The position numbers and the translations under genes were made by a program. A stretch of DNA of 39,362 nucleotides from NCBI RefSeq assembly GCF_024509035.1, contig NZ_JANINT010000117.1, positions 1-39,362 of the forward strand. Reading direction: 5' to 3'. The notes below the pieces were generated by a model. That model ran no database searches. It was not told the DNA's origin and was given only the letters and a program-made list of their open reading frames with translations. The DNA comes from Nocardioides sp. GTDB taxonomy: Bacteria > Actinomycetota > Actinomycetes > Propionibacteriales > Nocardioidaceae. Numbering within the stretch: the stretch's first letter is position 1; every line of letters begins with the position of its first letter. Below, one piece after another: positions 27,175 to 39,039 of this stretch.

Positions 27175-29388
27175 GTGAACCCGCACGACCCGGAAGACCT
27201 CTTGGAGGCGCTCCGTACGGAGAACGACGAGCTGCGGATGCGGATCTCCGTGCTCGAGGCCACCGCCGAGGAGTACCGACGGCAGATGTCCGCCGTGCTG
27301 ACGTCGGCGTCGTGGCGATGGTCGGCGCCGTTGCGTGGCTCCGCGGGCAAGGTGCGGCTGCTCAGAGCCCGGGCCCGAACGCTCGTGAAGCGGCTCGTCC
27401 GGCGCGACATCCCGCCTGCGACGACATCGACCGCAGGACTGTTCGCTCCGGTCGCCCGCAAGGGCGCGTCCGGCACCCCCCACCCGTCACCGCTGCTCAA
27501 TCGGCCGCTCGTGCACGGGGTCCGGTCGTCGCGGCTGGAGCTCGATCCTTTGCCGACCCACGATCAGGCGCGGGTCCTCGTGGTTGCGCACGTCTTCTAC
27601 CCCGAGGTGTGGCCGGACATCGAGGATCGCCTCTCGCGGATGCCGGAGGCCTTCGACCTCATTGTCACGCTGGTGCAGGGCCCCGCCGAGAGCCTCGAGG
27701 GACGCATCGGTGGGCGCTTCCCGCGCGCCCGGATCCACCACGTCGAGAACGTCGGCCGCGACACCTGGCCCTTCGTCGAGCTCGCCCGACGCGGAGCCTT
27801 CGAGGGTTACGACGCCGTGCTCAAGGTGCACACCAAGCGCTCGGTGCACCGCATCGACGGCGACGCCTGGCGCCTCGACCTGCTGGACGGGCTGTTACCT
27901 TCCCCCGAAGGGGTTCGGCGGATCGTCGACCTGCTGCGCCGGGACCGTAACGTCGGCGTCGTCGTTCCCTCCGGGCATCTCAAGGGGCCGGAGACCTGGG
28001 GCTCCAACCAGGAGCTCGTCGAGGCTCTCACCGCTCGGATGCCGTTCGCCTTCGATCCCGACGCCCTGCGCTACCCGGCGGGCTCGATGTACTGGGCACA
28101 ACCGTGGCTGCTCCAGCGGCTGGCGGACCTCGAGCTGGACAGGGAGCACTTCGAGTCCGAGGCGGGTCACCTCGACGGCTCGACGGCGCATGCCATCGAG
28201 CGGTTCGTCGGGGTGATGGCCACCGCGGCCGGCCTGGACCAGGTGGAGACCGGCGAGGTGCCGTCCCGACTCCACCAGGCGCGCCGAGCCGACGCGGACG
28301 GCAACGCGCCGCGCGTGCTGGCCTTCTACCTCCCGCAGTACCACCGGATCCCGGAGAACGACGAGTGGTGGGGCGAGGGGTTCACCGACTGGGTCAACGT
28401 CGACCGCGCGCGGCCGCTCTACCGCGGGCACGCGCAGCCGGTCGAGCCCGGCGAGCTGGGGCGCTACGACCTCTCCGACGTCAAGGTGATGCAACAGCAG
28501 GCCGACCTCGCCGCCGAGCACGGGGTCGACGGGTTCGTCATGTACCACTACTGGTTCGACGGGCAGCCCCTGCTCGAGACTCCCTTGCGCAACCTGCTCG
28601 CCGATCCGTCCGTCGAGTTCCCCTTCGCGCTCTGCTGGGCCAACGAGTCCTGGACGCGGCGGTGGGACGGGCTCGACAAGGACGTCCTCATCGCCCAGAC
28701 CTACCCGCCGGGCTGGGAGGACGCGTTCTACGACGACCTGCTCCCGGCGCTGCGCGACCACCGCTACCTGCAGGTCGAGGGGAAGCCCTTGCTCGTGATC
28801 TACCGCATCGGTCAGCTGCCCGACGCCGCGGCGACGATCGCGCGGTGGCGTGAGCGCGCCGAGGCCGACGGCCTCGGCGGGCTCCACATCCTCGCGGTCA
28901 TCCCCTCACGCGACTTCGAGGGCATGTCGGCCTCGGCAGCGGCAGCGGTCGACGGCCTCGTCCACTTCCCGCCCGGCTCGGGGATCGGGCTGCAGTCGCT
29001 CCGCGACCTCGCGCCCGACCTCGACCCCACCCACTCGGGGGACATCTACTCCTACGACGCCGCCGTCGACGGGGCCGACCTGCGCACCACCGGTCCGCAC
29101 GGCCTGCGCGTCCATCCCGGAGTCATGCCGGGTTGGGACAACACGGCTCGGCGCGGCGCGGCGGCGTACGCGTTCCACCGTGGCAACCCGGTGTCATTCC
29201 GTCGCTGGCTCTCTCGTGCCGTCGACGCGGCGACGGCCGCCGGCGGTGAGCCGCTCGTCTTTGTCAACGCGTGGAACGAGTGGGCCGAAGGCGCCTGCCT
29301 CGAGCCGGACGCCCGTTTCGGACGGGGCAACCTCGAGACCGTGCGTCAGGTCACGGGCGCCCGTCCCGGGCAGCCCCGATCGCGCTGA
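27175..29388 (+). CDS. Coiled coil + RgpF-like (rhamnan synthesis F) domain + WbsX/GH99-like domain
   Basis: RVLVVAHVFYPEVWPDIEDRLSRMPEAFDLIVTL... VGRDTWPFVELARRG..YDAVLKVHTKRS (RgpF); VLAFYLPQYHRIPENDEWWGEGFTDWVNVDRARPLYRGH (WbsX). GTG 27175 chosen; in-frame ATG at 27139 also possible. Confidence 0.88.
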   Translation: MNPHDPEDLLEALRTENDELRMRISVLEATAEEYRRQMSAVLTSASWRWSAPLRGSAGKVRLLRARARTLVKRLVRRDIPPATTSTAGLFAPVARKGASGTPHPSPLLNRPLVHGVRSSRLELDPLPTHDQARVLVVAHVFYPEVWPDIEDRLSRMPEAFDLIVTLVQGPAESLEGRIGGRFPRARIHHVENVGRDTWPFVELARRGAFEGYDAVLKVHTKRSVHRIDGDAWRLDLLDGLLPSPEGVRRIVDLLRRDRNVGVVVPSGHLKGPETWGSNQELVEALTARMPFAFDPDALRYPAGSMYWAQPWLLQRLADLELDREHFESEAGHLDGSTAHAIERFVGVMATAAGLDQVETGEVPSRLHQARRADADGNAPRVLAFYLPQYHRIPENDEWWGEGFTDWVNVDRARPLYRGHAQPVEPGELGRYDLSDVKVMQQQADLAAEHGVDGFVMYHYWFDGQPLLETPLRNLLADPSVEFPFALCWANESWTRRWDGLDKDVLIAQTYPPGWEDAFYDDLLPALRDHRYLQVEGKPLLVIYRIGQLPDAAATIARWRERAEADGLGGLHILAVIPSRDFEGMSASAAAAVDGLVHFPPGSGIGLQSLRDLAPDLDPTHSGDIYSYDAAVDGADLRTTGPHGLRVHPGVMPGWDNTARRGAAAYAFHRGNPVSFRRWLSRAVDAATAAGGEPLVFVNAWNEWAEGACLEPDARFGRGNLETVRQVTGARPGQPRSR

Positions 29389-29526
29389 TCGACCAACGCG
29401 GTGGCCGAACCGCAGTTCCCCCCGAACCTTCGCCACATCCGCTCGTCTGACGTAGGGTCGGTGGCCGCGGGCGTTCCTGTGGGGGAAGCCGCCCGATCCC
29501 ATGCCGTCTGCCTCGGAGGACCGACG

Positions 29527-30801
29527 ATGTCATTGCCAGCTCACCGATCCGGCTTGCGTGCCGTTCTCCTCGGTCTGATCCCGCTCCTGATGGTCGGCGC
29601 CTCGCTCGTGTCGGCGCCTGCGCAGGCCCAGCGCGTCTCTCCGGACTTCTTCGGGATGCATGACGCCAACATCGCCGGCGGTTCGGTGCCCGGTGTGGCG
29701 GTCGGCTCCGTCCGGCTCTGGGACACCGGGACGGCGTGGAGCCAGATCGAGAAGAAGCGGGGACGCTTCGACTTCACAGCGCTCGACACCGCCGTCAACA
29801 CCGCTCGCAACGCCGGCCTCCGGCCGCTGGTCGTCCTCGGCCAGACGCCGCGGTTCTACGCCTCCAAGCCGAAGGCCGCGGGGTGGTACGGCAAGGGCGC
29901 CTCCAGCATGCCGAAGACGATCTCCGCCTGGACGAAGTACGTCACCAAGGTGGCCAAGCGCTACAAGACCTCGGTCGACTACCAGATCTGGAACGAGCCG
30001 AACGTCGTCGGCTTCTGGAGCGGCAGCGTGAGCCAGATGGCGAAGCTGACGGCGACGGGCAGCGCGGCCATCAACAAGGCCGCCGGGCGCCGGGCCACCG
30101 TCGTCGCCCCCTCCTTCCCGCTGCGGCTCGCGAGCCAGAAGACGTGGTTCAAGAAATACTGGGCCGCGAAGGTCGGCCGCAAGAGCATCGCCGCCATGGT
30201 CGACGTGGTGGCGGTGAACCCCTACCCGCTGGCCGACCAGGCGCCTGAGGCCTCGGCCAGCCTGCTGTCGTTCGCCAAGCGGGTCCTGCCGAAGCAGGCG
30301 CGCCGCAAGCCGATGTGGAACACCGAGATCAACTACGGGCTCCTGGGCGGCGACACCGCCAAGTCCATCCCCGACGCCACTCAGGCGGCGTACGTCGCGC
30401 GCACGCTGCTGCTCAACGCCGGAGCCTCGGTCGACAGGGTGTACTGGTACAGCTGGCGGATCAACGGCATCGCCAACACCCACCTCGTCGAGGACGACGG
30501 CACCACCCTCACTCGGGCCGGACGCGCCTGGCAGGTCGCGCGGGGCTGGATCGTCGACACCGACGTCTCCTGCGCCGTCACCTCGAAGGGGGCGCTGAAG
30601 GGCCTCTACACCTGCACCGCGCGCGTCGGCACCAACGACGTCCGGCGGATCTACTGGAAGCCCAGCGGCGGAGCGGTCCGGGTCGCGACGTCGTCGACGA
30701 CGACCTCGTCCACCGACCTCGATGGCACCACCACGGCGCACGACGGGCAGGTCACTCTCACGGTCCACGACGCGCCGGTGATGGTCTCCTCGCGGAGCTG
30801 A
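29527..30801 (+). CDS. Secreted GH-A-clan glycoside hydrolase-like protein, paralog 1
   Basis: Signal peptide (LRAVLLGLIPLLMVGASLVSAPAQAQ), VDYQIWNEPNVV and MWNTEINYGL as candidate acid/base and nucleophile strands. Confidence 0.8.
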   Translation: MSLPAHRSGLRAVLLGLIPLLMVGASLVSAPAQAQRVSPDFFGMHDANIAGGSVPGVAVGSVRLWDTGTAWSQIEKKRGRFDFTALDTAVNTARNAGLRPLVVLGQTPRFYASKPKAAGWYGKGASSMPKTISAWTKYVTKVAKRYKTSVDYQIWNEPNVVGFWSGSVSQMAKLTATGSAAINKAAGRRATVVAPSFPLRLASQKTWFKKYWAAKVGRKSIAAMVDVVAVNPYPLADQAPEASASLLSFAKRVLPKQARRKPMWNTEINYGLLGGDTAKSIPDATQAAYVARTLLLNAGASVDRVYWYSWRINGIANTHLVEDDGTTLTRAGRAWQVARGWIVDTDVSCAVTSKGALKGLYTCTARVGTNDVRRIYWKPSGGAVRVATSSTTTSSTDLDGTTTAHDGQVTLTVHDAPVMVSSRS

Positions 30802-30850
30802 CGTCTCGGCTGAGCTGGCCGGCCCACCACATCCCATCGGGGGGATCCGC

Positions 30851-32125
30851 ATGATCGCTTCGCTCGTCCGCTCGTCCGTTCGTCTGGTGGCGGTCCCGAT
30901 CCTGGCACTGGGGCTCGTCGTGTCGGTGCTGGCGCTCGCTGCGCCCGCTGATGCGAAGCGGGTCCGTCCAGGCTTCTTCGGCATGCATGACACCCGGATC
31001 AGCGGCGGCACCCTGACGACGCTGCCGATCGGCGCCGTGCGGGTCTGGGACTCCGGAACGTCGTGGCGCGAGATCGAGAAACGCCGCGGTCACTACGATC
31101 TGGGCCGACTGCGCACGGCCGTCCGCACGGCGAGGTCAGCCGGCGTGCGCCCGCTGATCGTGCTGGGCCAGACGCCCCGGTTCCACGCGAGACATCCCCA
31201 CGCCCCGGGCGCCTACGGTCGCGGAGCGACCAGCATGCCGCGCCTGACTCCGTGGAAGCGCTACGTGGCGAAGCTGGCGAGAACCTTCGGGACCACGGTC
31301 GACTACCAGATCTGGAACGAGCCCAATGTCGTCAACTACTGGACGGGGTCGGTCTCGCAGATGGCGCTGCTCACCGCCACCGCCGGGAGGACGATCGAAC
31401 GGGTCGCCGGTCGGAGGGCCGTCGTGGTGGCGCCTGCGTTCCCACTGCGGTTGTCCTCGCAGCGGGCGTGGTACCGCGCCTACTGGCACGCCTCGGTCCG
31501 CGGTCGCGGGATCGCCCGCTTCGTCGACGTGGTCTCGGCCAATCTCTACCCCCTGGAGCATCAGGCGCCGGAGGCGTCGATGAACCTGGCCAGGTTCGCT
31601 CGGCGAGCCCTGCCGAAGGCGGCTCGCCAGAAACCCTTGTGGAACACCGAGATCAACTACGGGCTGCGGGGAGGACCCGCCGCCAAGGAGATCTCGCCAC
31701 GGAAGCAGGCGGCGTACGTCGCCCGCACCTTGGTCCTGAACGCTGCGAGCCCGGTGAGCCGGGTCTACTGGTACGCCTGGGGTCTCGGCTCGATCGCGAA
31801 CACCCACCTCGTCACGCCGGACGGCAGCGAGCTGACCCGGGCCGGACGCGCCTGGGTCGTCACCGCGACATGGCTCAGCGGAGCCGAGGTGCGGGGCTGC
31901 TCGCACACGGGGCGAGGTCGCCTCCGGGGCGTCTACGTGTGCACGTTCCGCGACGGGGCCGAGGGCCGGCGGATCTACTGGAAGCCTCGCGGCCGTCCGG
32001 TCGGCGTCAGGACGCCGAGCACGACGCGCTCGTGGTCCAGTCTCTCGGGCACCACCACCGAACGTTCAGGGCACTTCCGGATCCGGGTCGGCCAGGCGCC
32101 CGTATTGGTGACCTTCCGCCGCTGA
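30851..32125 (+). CDS. Secreted GH-A-clan glycoside hydrolase-like protein, paralog 2
   Basis: Signal peptide; FFGMHDTRISGG, VRVWDSGTSWREIE, VDYQIWNEPNVVNYWTGS, LWNTEINYGLRGG. Confidence 0.8.
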   Translation: MIASLVRSSVRLVAVPILALGLVVSVLALAAPADAKRVRPGFFGMHDTRISGGTLTTLPIGAVRVWDSGTSWREIEKRRGHYDLGRLRTAVRTARSAGVRPLIVLGQTPRFHARHPHAPGAYGRGATSMPRLTPWKRYVAKLARTFGTTVDYQIWNEPNVVNYWTGSVSQMALLTATAGRTIERVAGRRAVVVAPAFPLRLSSQRAWYRAYWHASVRGRGIARFVDVVSANLYPLEHQAPEASMNLARFARRALPKAARQKPLWNTEINYGLRGGPAAKEISPRKQAAYVARTLVLNAASPVSRVYWYAWGLGSIANTHLVTPDGSELTRAGRAWVVTATWLSGAEVRGCSHTGRGRLRGVYVCTFRDGAEGRRIYWKPRGRPVGVRTPSTTRSWSSLSGTTTERSGHFRIRVGQAPVLVTFRR

Positions 32126-32181
32126 GCCGGACAACCCGGGCCCCCACCTCACGCCGCTGCTGAAGTCGTTGGGAGAACGCC

Positions 32182-33522
32182 GTGGTCAGACCCCGCCGAA
32201 CCCTGGTCTCGCTCGCCTGTGCCGTCCTCGTCGCGCTCGGCGCCGGCTGCAGCACGAGTGATCCCTCCCCTCAGGGGGGTGGCATCACCCCCAGCGCCGA
32301 GGCGACCACGCTCACGCCCTCCGTGAGCCCCACGGATCCCGTGCAGCCACCGCCGCCACGGGGCCAGCGGATCCGGAGCACGTTCTTCGGCATGCACGAC
32401 GGTCTCGTGAGCCAGGGGCGCGCGCCGGACGCCCCGATCGGCGCCCTGCGCCTCTGGGACTCCGGGACGAGCTGGCGCGACCTCGAGACCAGACCGGGTG
32501 GGTTCACGTGGACGACGCTGGACACGGCCGTCGCCACGGTCGAGCGGATGCGCGCCCGGCCGCTTCTGGTGCTCGGCCAGACCCCGACCTTCCACGCCTC
32601 GAAGCCCCGGGAGGAGGCGCCGTACGGCGCCGGCGCGGCCTCGATGCCCGATCTCGGCGCCTGGCGTCGCTATGTCACCGCCGTGGCGCAGCGCTACGGG
32701 GACCGGATCGACTACCAGATCTGGAACGAGGCGAACGTCGTCCAGTACTGGACCGGCACGCCCCGGCAGATGGCGCAGCTGACCCTGACGGCGTCGAAGG
32801 CGATCCGCAAGGTCGTCCCGAAGGCGACGATCGTGGCTCCGGCGTTCCCGTTGCGGCTCGAGAGCCAGCAGGCCTGGTTCGCGGACTTCTGGTCGCTGCA
32901 GTCGACCCGCGTCGACCTGGCCGGCGCCGTCGACGCCGCGTCCGTGCAGCTCTATCCGTCCGCGGAGGGCCTCCCGGAGGACCAGGCGACGCTGCTCGAC
33001 ATCGCCCGAGAGGTGCTGGCCGAGAACGGGATCGACCTCCCGGTGTGGAACACCGAGATCAACTTCGGGCTCCAGGGCGGGCCCGAGCCGCCGGCGATCC
33101 CCGCCGAGCTCCAGCGAGCGTTCCTGATGCGCACCTACCTGCTCGACGCCGGTCTCGGTCTGCCGCGGGTCTATTGGTACAGCTGGAACATCGGACGGAT
33201 CGCCAACACCTACCTGACCGAGGAGGACCTCACCACCGAGACCCTGGCCGGGAAGTCGTTCGACGTCGTCCGCGACTGGCTCGAGGGCACCCGCGTTGAG
33301 GGCTGCACCCTCGGGGACCGGGAGCCCGGCGTCTGGGAGTGCGTGGCGCGCGGCGAGGGCGAGGTCCGGACGTTCTGGTGGAAGCCCCGGGGCCCCGCCG
33401 TGCGGGTGACCTCCCCGGACGCGACGTCGTGGAGCGATGCCGGCGGAGCGGTCACGCGCTGCCGGGAGTCGTGCCGGGTCCCGGTCGGGGCAACACCGGT
33501 GATGGTCGTTCGCCCCGGCTGA
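32182..33522 (+). CDS. GH-A-clan glycoside hydrolase-like lipoprotein, paralog 3
   Basis: Lipobox LGAGC; FFGMHDGLVSQG, LRLWDSGTSWRDLE, IDYQIWNEANVVQYWTG, VWNTEINFGLQGG. Confidence 0.8.
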   Translation: MVRPRRTLVSLACAVLVALGAGCSTSDPSPQGGGITPSAEATTLTPSVSPTDPVQPPPPRGQRIRSTFFGMHDGLVSQGRAPDAPIGALRLWDSGTSWRDLETRPGGFTWTTLDTAVATVERMRARPLLVLGQTPTFHASKPREEAPYGAGAASMPDLGAWRRYVTAVAQRYGDRIDYQIWNEANVVQYWTGTPRQMAQLTLTASKAIRKVVPKATIVAPAFPLRLESQQAWFADFWSLQSTRVDLAGAVDAASVQLYPSAEGLPEDQATLLDIAREVLAENGIDLPVWNTEINFGLQGGPEPPAIPAELQRAFLMRTYLLDAGLGLPRVYWYSWNIGRIANTYLTEEDLTTETLAGKSFDVVRDWLEGTRVEGCTLGDREPGVWECVARGEGEVRTFWWKPRGPAVRVTSPDATSWSDAGGAVTRCRESCRVPVGATPVMVVRPG

Positions 33523-33528
33523 CAGGGC

Positions 33529-34943
33529 TCAGCTCGCCGGCTCGCTCTGGCAGTAGCGGACGAGTGCCGCGCGAGCGTCCTCCGAGACGAATCCGGTGCG
33601 CGCCAGCTTGTCCAGGCTCAGGACGCTGCGCGCCGGTCGCGGGGCCAGGGCCTTGCCGGCTGCGTACTCCTCGGTGCTGACCGGCGTCACGTCGCCGGGA
33701 TCACGGCCCGTCAACGCGAAGACCTCGCGGGCCAGGTCCGCCCACGACGTCGGGGGGCCGTCGTTGGTGACGTTGTAGGTGCCGTACGCCGCGCCGCTCT
33801 CCACCAGGTGCCGGGTGGCGCGGGACAGCTCGCCGGTGAACGTCAGCCGTCCCACCTGGTCGTCCACGACCGACGGCGAGATCCCGCGCTCCGCGAGCGA
33901 CTGCATCGTCCGGACGAAGTTGCGGCCCTCGCCGATGACCCAGGAGGTCCGGAGCAGGTAGTGACGGGGCGCGGTGCTGACGGCGAGGTCGCCCGCTGCC
34001 TTCGACTGGCCGTAAACCCCGAGCGGCGAGAACGGCTCGTCCTCGACATGGGTGTCCTCGGTCCCGTCGAACACGTAGTCGGTGGAGTAGTGCACCAGGG
34101 TGAACCCGTGCTCCTGGGCGAGCCGCGCGAGCACGGCCGGTGCCTGGGCGTTGGCGGCCCAGCACGCGGGGCGGCCCGCGGTGGTCTCCGCGTCGTCGAC
34201 GGCGGTGTAGGCGGCGGCGTTGAGGACGAGGTCGTACTCGTGCCACGGCCACGCCCCGACCGCCGTCGGGTCGGTGAGGTCGAGGACGGGATCGGTGCCG
34301 ACGAGATCGACGCGGTCGGCCTCGGGGAAGTCGAGCGCGAGCGCCCGGCCGAGCTGGCCGTTCGAGCCGATGATCAGGGTGCGACGCGGCTCCATCGGGA
34401 CCACGTCGGCCAGCAGCGGATTGCGCTGGTCCTTCTCGGAGATGTCGGCGTCGTCGAGGGCGATCGGCCACGGGACCGCGACAGCGGGATCCCCGAGGTG
34501 GACCGCGGGATAGGAGACGCCCGCTCGCCAGTGGTCGTTGACCAGGTAGCTGTAGCTGGTGCCGTCCTCGAGCGCCTGGTAGGAGTTGCCGACCCCCCGG
34601 GGCACGAACACCGTCACGGACGGGTCCACCTCGATGTGGAAGGTGGTCCCGAACGAGTCCCCACGGCGCAGGTCGACCCACGCCGCGAAGACACGGCCCG
34701 TGGTCACCGAGACGAGCTTGTCCCACGGCTCGGCGTGGATGCCGCGGGTGGCGCCACGGCGGGCGTTGTAGGAGACGTTGTTCTGGACCGGGCCGAAGTC
34801 GGGCAGCCCGAGGGCCACCATCTTCTCCCGTTGCCAGTTCTCCTTGAACCAACCCCGATCGTCCTCGTGCACGGGCAGCCGCAGGACCAGCAGGCCCGGG
34901 ATCGGTGTCGTCTCGACGCTCAGTTCCTTCACCGCGGGCTCCA

Positions 34944-34944
<1 letters not shown>
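33529..34944 (-). CDS. Bifunctional dTDP-4-dehydrorhamnose 3,5-epimerase / dTDP-4-dehydrorhamnose reductase (RmlC-RmlD fusion)
   Basis: RmlC cupin (DDRGWFKENWQ..., RGIHAEPWDK) followed by RmlD SDR (RTLIIGSNGQLGRALALDFP, LVHYSTDYVFDGTED, PLGVYGQSKAAGDLAV). Confidence 0.9.
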
Positions 34945-37111
<2,167 letters not shown>

Positions 37112-37222
37112 GCTTCCTTTCGGGTGTGGTGGGACGTCGGTTCATCCTAGGCGTGGCAGTTTGGCCATCCCTCAACCTGGGAGCCGACCGCAGTGGTCAT
37201 CTCCCTCCGTACGATGGCTCCC

Positions 37223-38086
37223 ATGCGCGGCATCATCCTGGCAGGCGGCACGGGTTCGCGGCTCCACCCGATCACGCACGCCGTGAGCAAGCAGCTCATG
37301 CCGGTCTACGACAAGCCGATGATCTACTACCCGCTCTCGACGCTGATGCTGGCAGGGATCCGTGAGGTGCTGGTCATCACCACGCCCCACGAGGCCGAGC
37401 AGTTCCGTCGCCTGCTGGGCGACGGCAGCCAGTTCGGCATCGAGATCACCTGGGCGGTGCAGGCCAGCCCGGACGGGCTCGCGCAGGCCTTCCTCATCGG
37501 CGCCGACCACGTCGCCGGTGGACCGTCGGCCCTGGTGCTGGGCGACAACCTCTTCTACGGCGCGGGTCTCGGCAACCAGTTGCACCGGTTCCAATCTCTG
37601 ACGGGGGCAGCCGTCTTCGGCTACCGCGTCGCGGACCCGACGGCGTACGGCGTCGTCGAGTTCGACGCCGACGGCCGCGCGCTGTCGTTGGAGGAGAAGC
37701 CCGAGAAGCCCAGGAGCAGCTACGCCGTCCCCGGTCTGTACTTCTACGACGAGACCGTCGTCGAGCGCGCTGCCTCGCTGAAGCCCTCCGCGCGCGGCGA
37801 GCTCGAGATCACCGACCTCAACCGGCTCTACCTCGAGGCGGGGGAGCTGCACGTCGAGGTGCTGCCCCGCGGTTCGGCATGGCTCGACACCGGCACGTTC
37901 GACGAGCTGAACGAGGCCAGCAACTACGTCCGGGCGATCGAACGCCGCCAGGGGACCAAGATCGGTGCCCCCGAGGAGGCCGCCTGGCGGATGGGCTTCA
38001 TCAGCGACGAGGAGCTGGCGGCACTGGCGGCGCCGCTGCTGAAGAGCGGCTACGGCCGCTACCTCCTGGACCTCCTCGACGAGTGA
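37223..38086 (+). CDS. rmlA: Glucose-1-phosphate thymidylyltransferase
   Basis: [55 protein letters not shown]; start could also be 37214 or 37193. Confidence 0.95.
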   Translation: MRGIILAGGTGSRLHPITHAVSKQLMPVYDKPMIYYPLSTLMLAGIREVLVITTPHEAEQFRRLLGDGSQFGIEITWAVQASPDGLAQAFLIGADHVAGGPSALVLGDNLFYGAGLGNQLHRFQSLTGAAVFGYRVADPTAYGVVEFDADGRALSLEEKPEKPRSSYAVPGLYFYDETVVERAASLKPSARGELEITDLNRLYLEAGELHVEVLPRGSAWLDTGTFDELNEASNYVRAIERRQGTKIGAPEEAAWRMGFISDEELAALAAPLLKSGYGRYLLDLLDE

Positions 38087-38087
38087 G

Positions 38088-39038
38088 TCAGCCCGAGGCG
38101 GCGAGGTCGGCAGCGACCATCTGGGCCACGACCTCGGCGAACCCGAGCGTCGGCGCCCAGCCCAGCTCGCTGCGAGCCTTCGAGGAGTCGCCGACCAGCT
38201 CGGACGCGTCCGCCGGACGGACCAGCTCCGGGTCCACGAACACCCACGGCTCCCAGTCGGTGATGCCTACCTGCTCGAACGCGGCGGCGACGAAGTCCCG
38301 CACCGAGTGAGCGGTGCCGGTGGCGATCACGTAGTCATCGGGTGACGCGGCGCGCGCCGCGCGCACCAGTGCGTCGACGTAGTCGGGCGCCCAGCCCCAG
38401 TCGCGACGGGCATCGAGGTTGCCGAGAGTCAGGCGGGTCGCCCGGCCCTGGGCGATCGCGGCCACCGTCGAGGTGATCTTGCGGGAGACGAAGTGCGTCG
38501 GCCGGCGCGGCGACTCGTGGTTGTAGAGGATGAGGCTCACCGCATGGAGGCCCCGGCGCCGATAGACGTCGACGAGCAGGTGGGCGTACGCCTTGGCCGC
38601 GCCGTACGGGTTCACCGGACGCACGGGCGTCGTCTCGTCCTGGGGGCTGTGGTCGGGCTGCCCGAAGATCTCCGCGCTCGAGGCCTGGACGAACCGCACC
38701 TGCCGGCTGTGCTTGTCCTGTGCCGCCAGCGCGGCGTCGAGCAGCGCGGCGGCGGCCAGGCCGTTCACCCGACCGGTCAGCACGGGCTCGCTCCACGATC
38801 GCGCGACCGAGCTCACCGCCGCGAGGTTGTAGACCTCGTCGGGGGCCAGGTCGAGGAGCAGGCGGCGTACGTCGCCGGTGTCGGTCACGTCCCCGACGTG
38901 GAGGTGCACCCCGGGCAGGTCCGGCAGCGGCTCGAGGTCGTGGGCGAGCGCATGCACCTCGACGCCGTCGGCGAGCAGACGCTCGACGAGATAGCTGCCG
39001 TCCTGGCCGTTGACCCCGGTGACGAACGCCCGGGTCAT
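38088..39038 (-). CDS. GDP-mannose 4,6-dehydratase family protein (short, divergent)
   Basis: AFVTGVNGQDGSYLVERLLADG, YNLAAVSSVARSW, ASSAEIFG, NPYGAAKAYAHLLVDVYR, YNHESPRRPTHFVSRKIT, LGNLDARRDWGWAPDYV. Confidence 0.88.
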   Translation of the reverse strand: MTRAFVTGVNGQDGSYLVERLLADGVEVHALAHDLEPLPDLPGVHLHVGDVTDTGDVRRLLLDLAPDEVYNLAAVSSVARSWSEPVLTGRVNGLAAAALLDAALAAQDKHSRQVRFVQASSAEIFGQPDHSPQDETTPVRPVNPYGAAKAYAHLLVDVYRRRGLHAVSLILYNHESPRRPTHFVSRKITSTVAAIAQGRATRLTLGNLDARRDWGWAPDYVDALVRAARAASPDDYVIATGTAHSVRDFVAAAFEQVGITDWEPWVFVDPELVRPADASELVGDSSKARSELGWAPTLGFAEVVAQMVAADLAASG

Positions 39039-39039
39039 C

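Noticed and set aside
24930-27500. Full 856-aa reading of the DUF58 ORF
   Set aside because: Extension overlaps MoxR out of frame; true start ATG 26069 with ATGA overlap.
29530-31011. 493-aa minus-strand ORF across the GH paralogs
   Set aside because: Antisense shadow ORF; sense strand shows signal peptides and conserved catalytic motifs.
29527-33522. Assembly duplication as an explanation for the three similar genes
   Set aside because: The copies are clearly diverged (different signal types, different linkers, many substitutions), so they are genuine paralogs rather than a misassembly.
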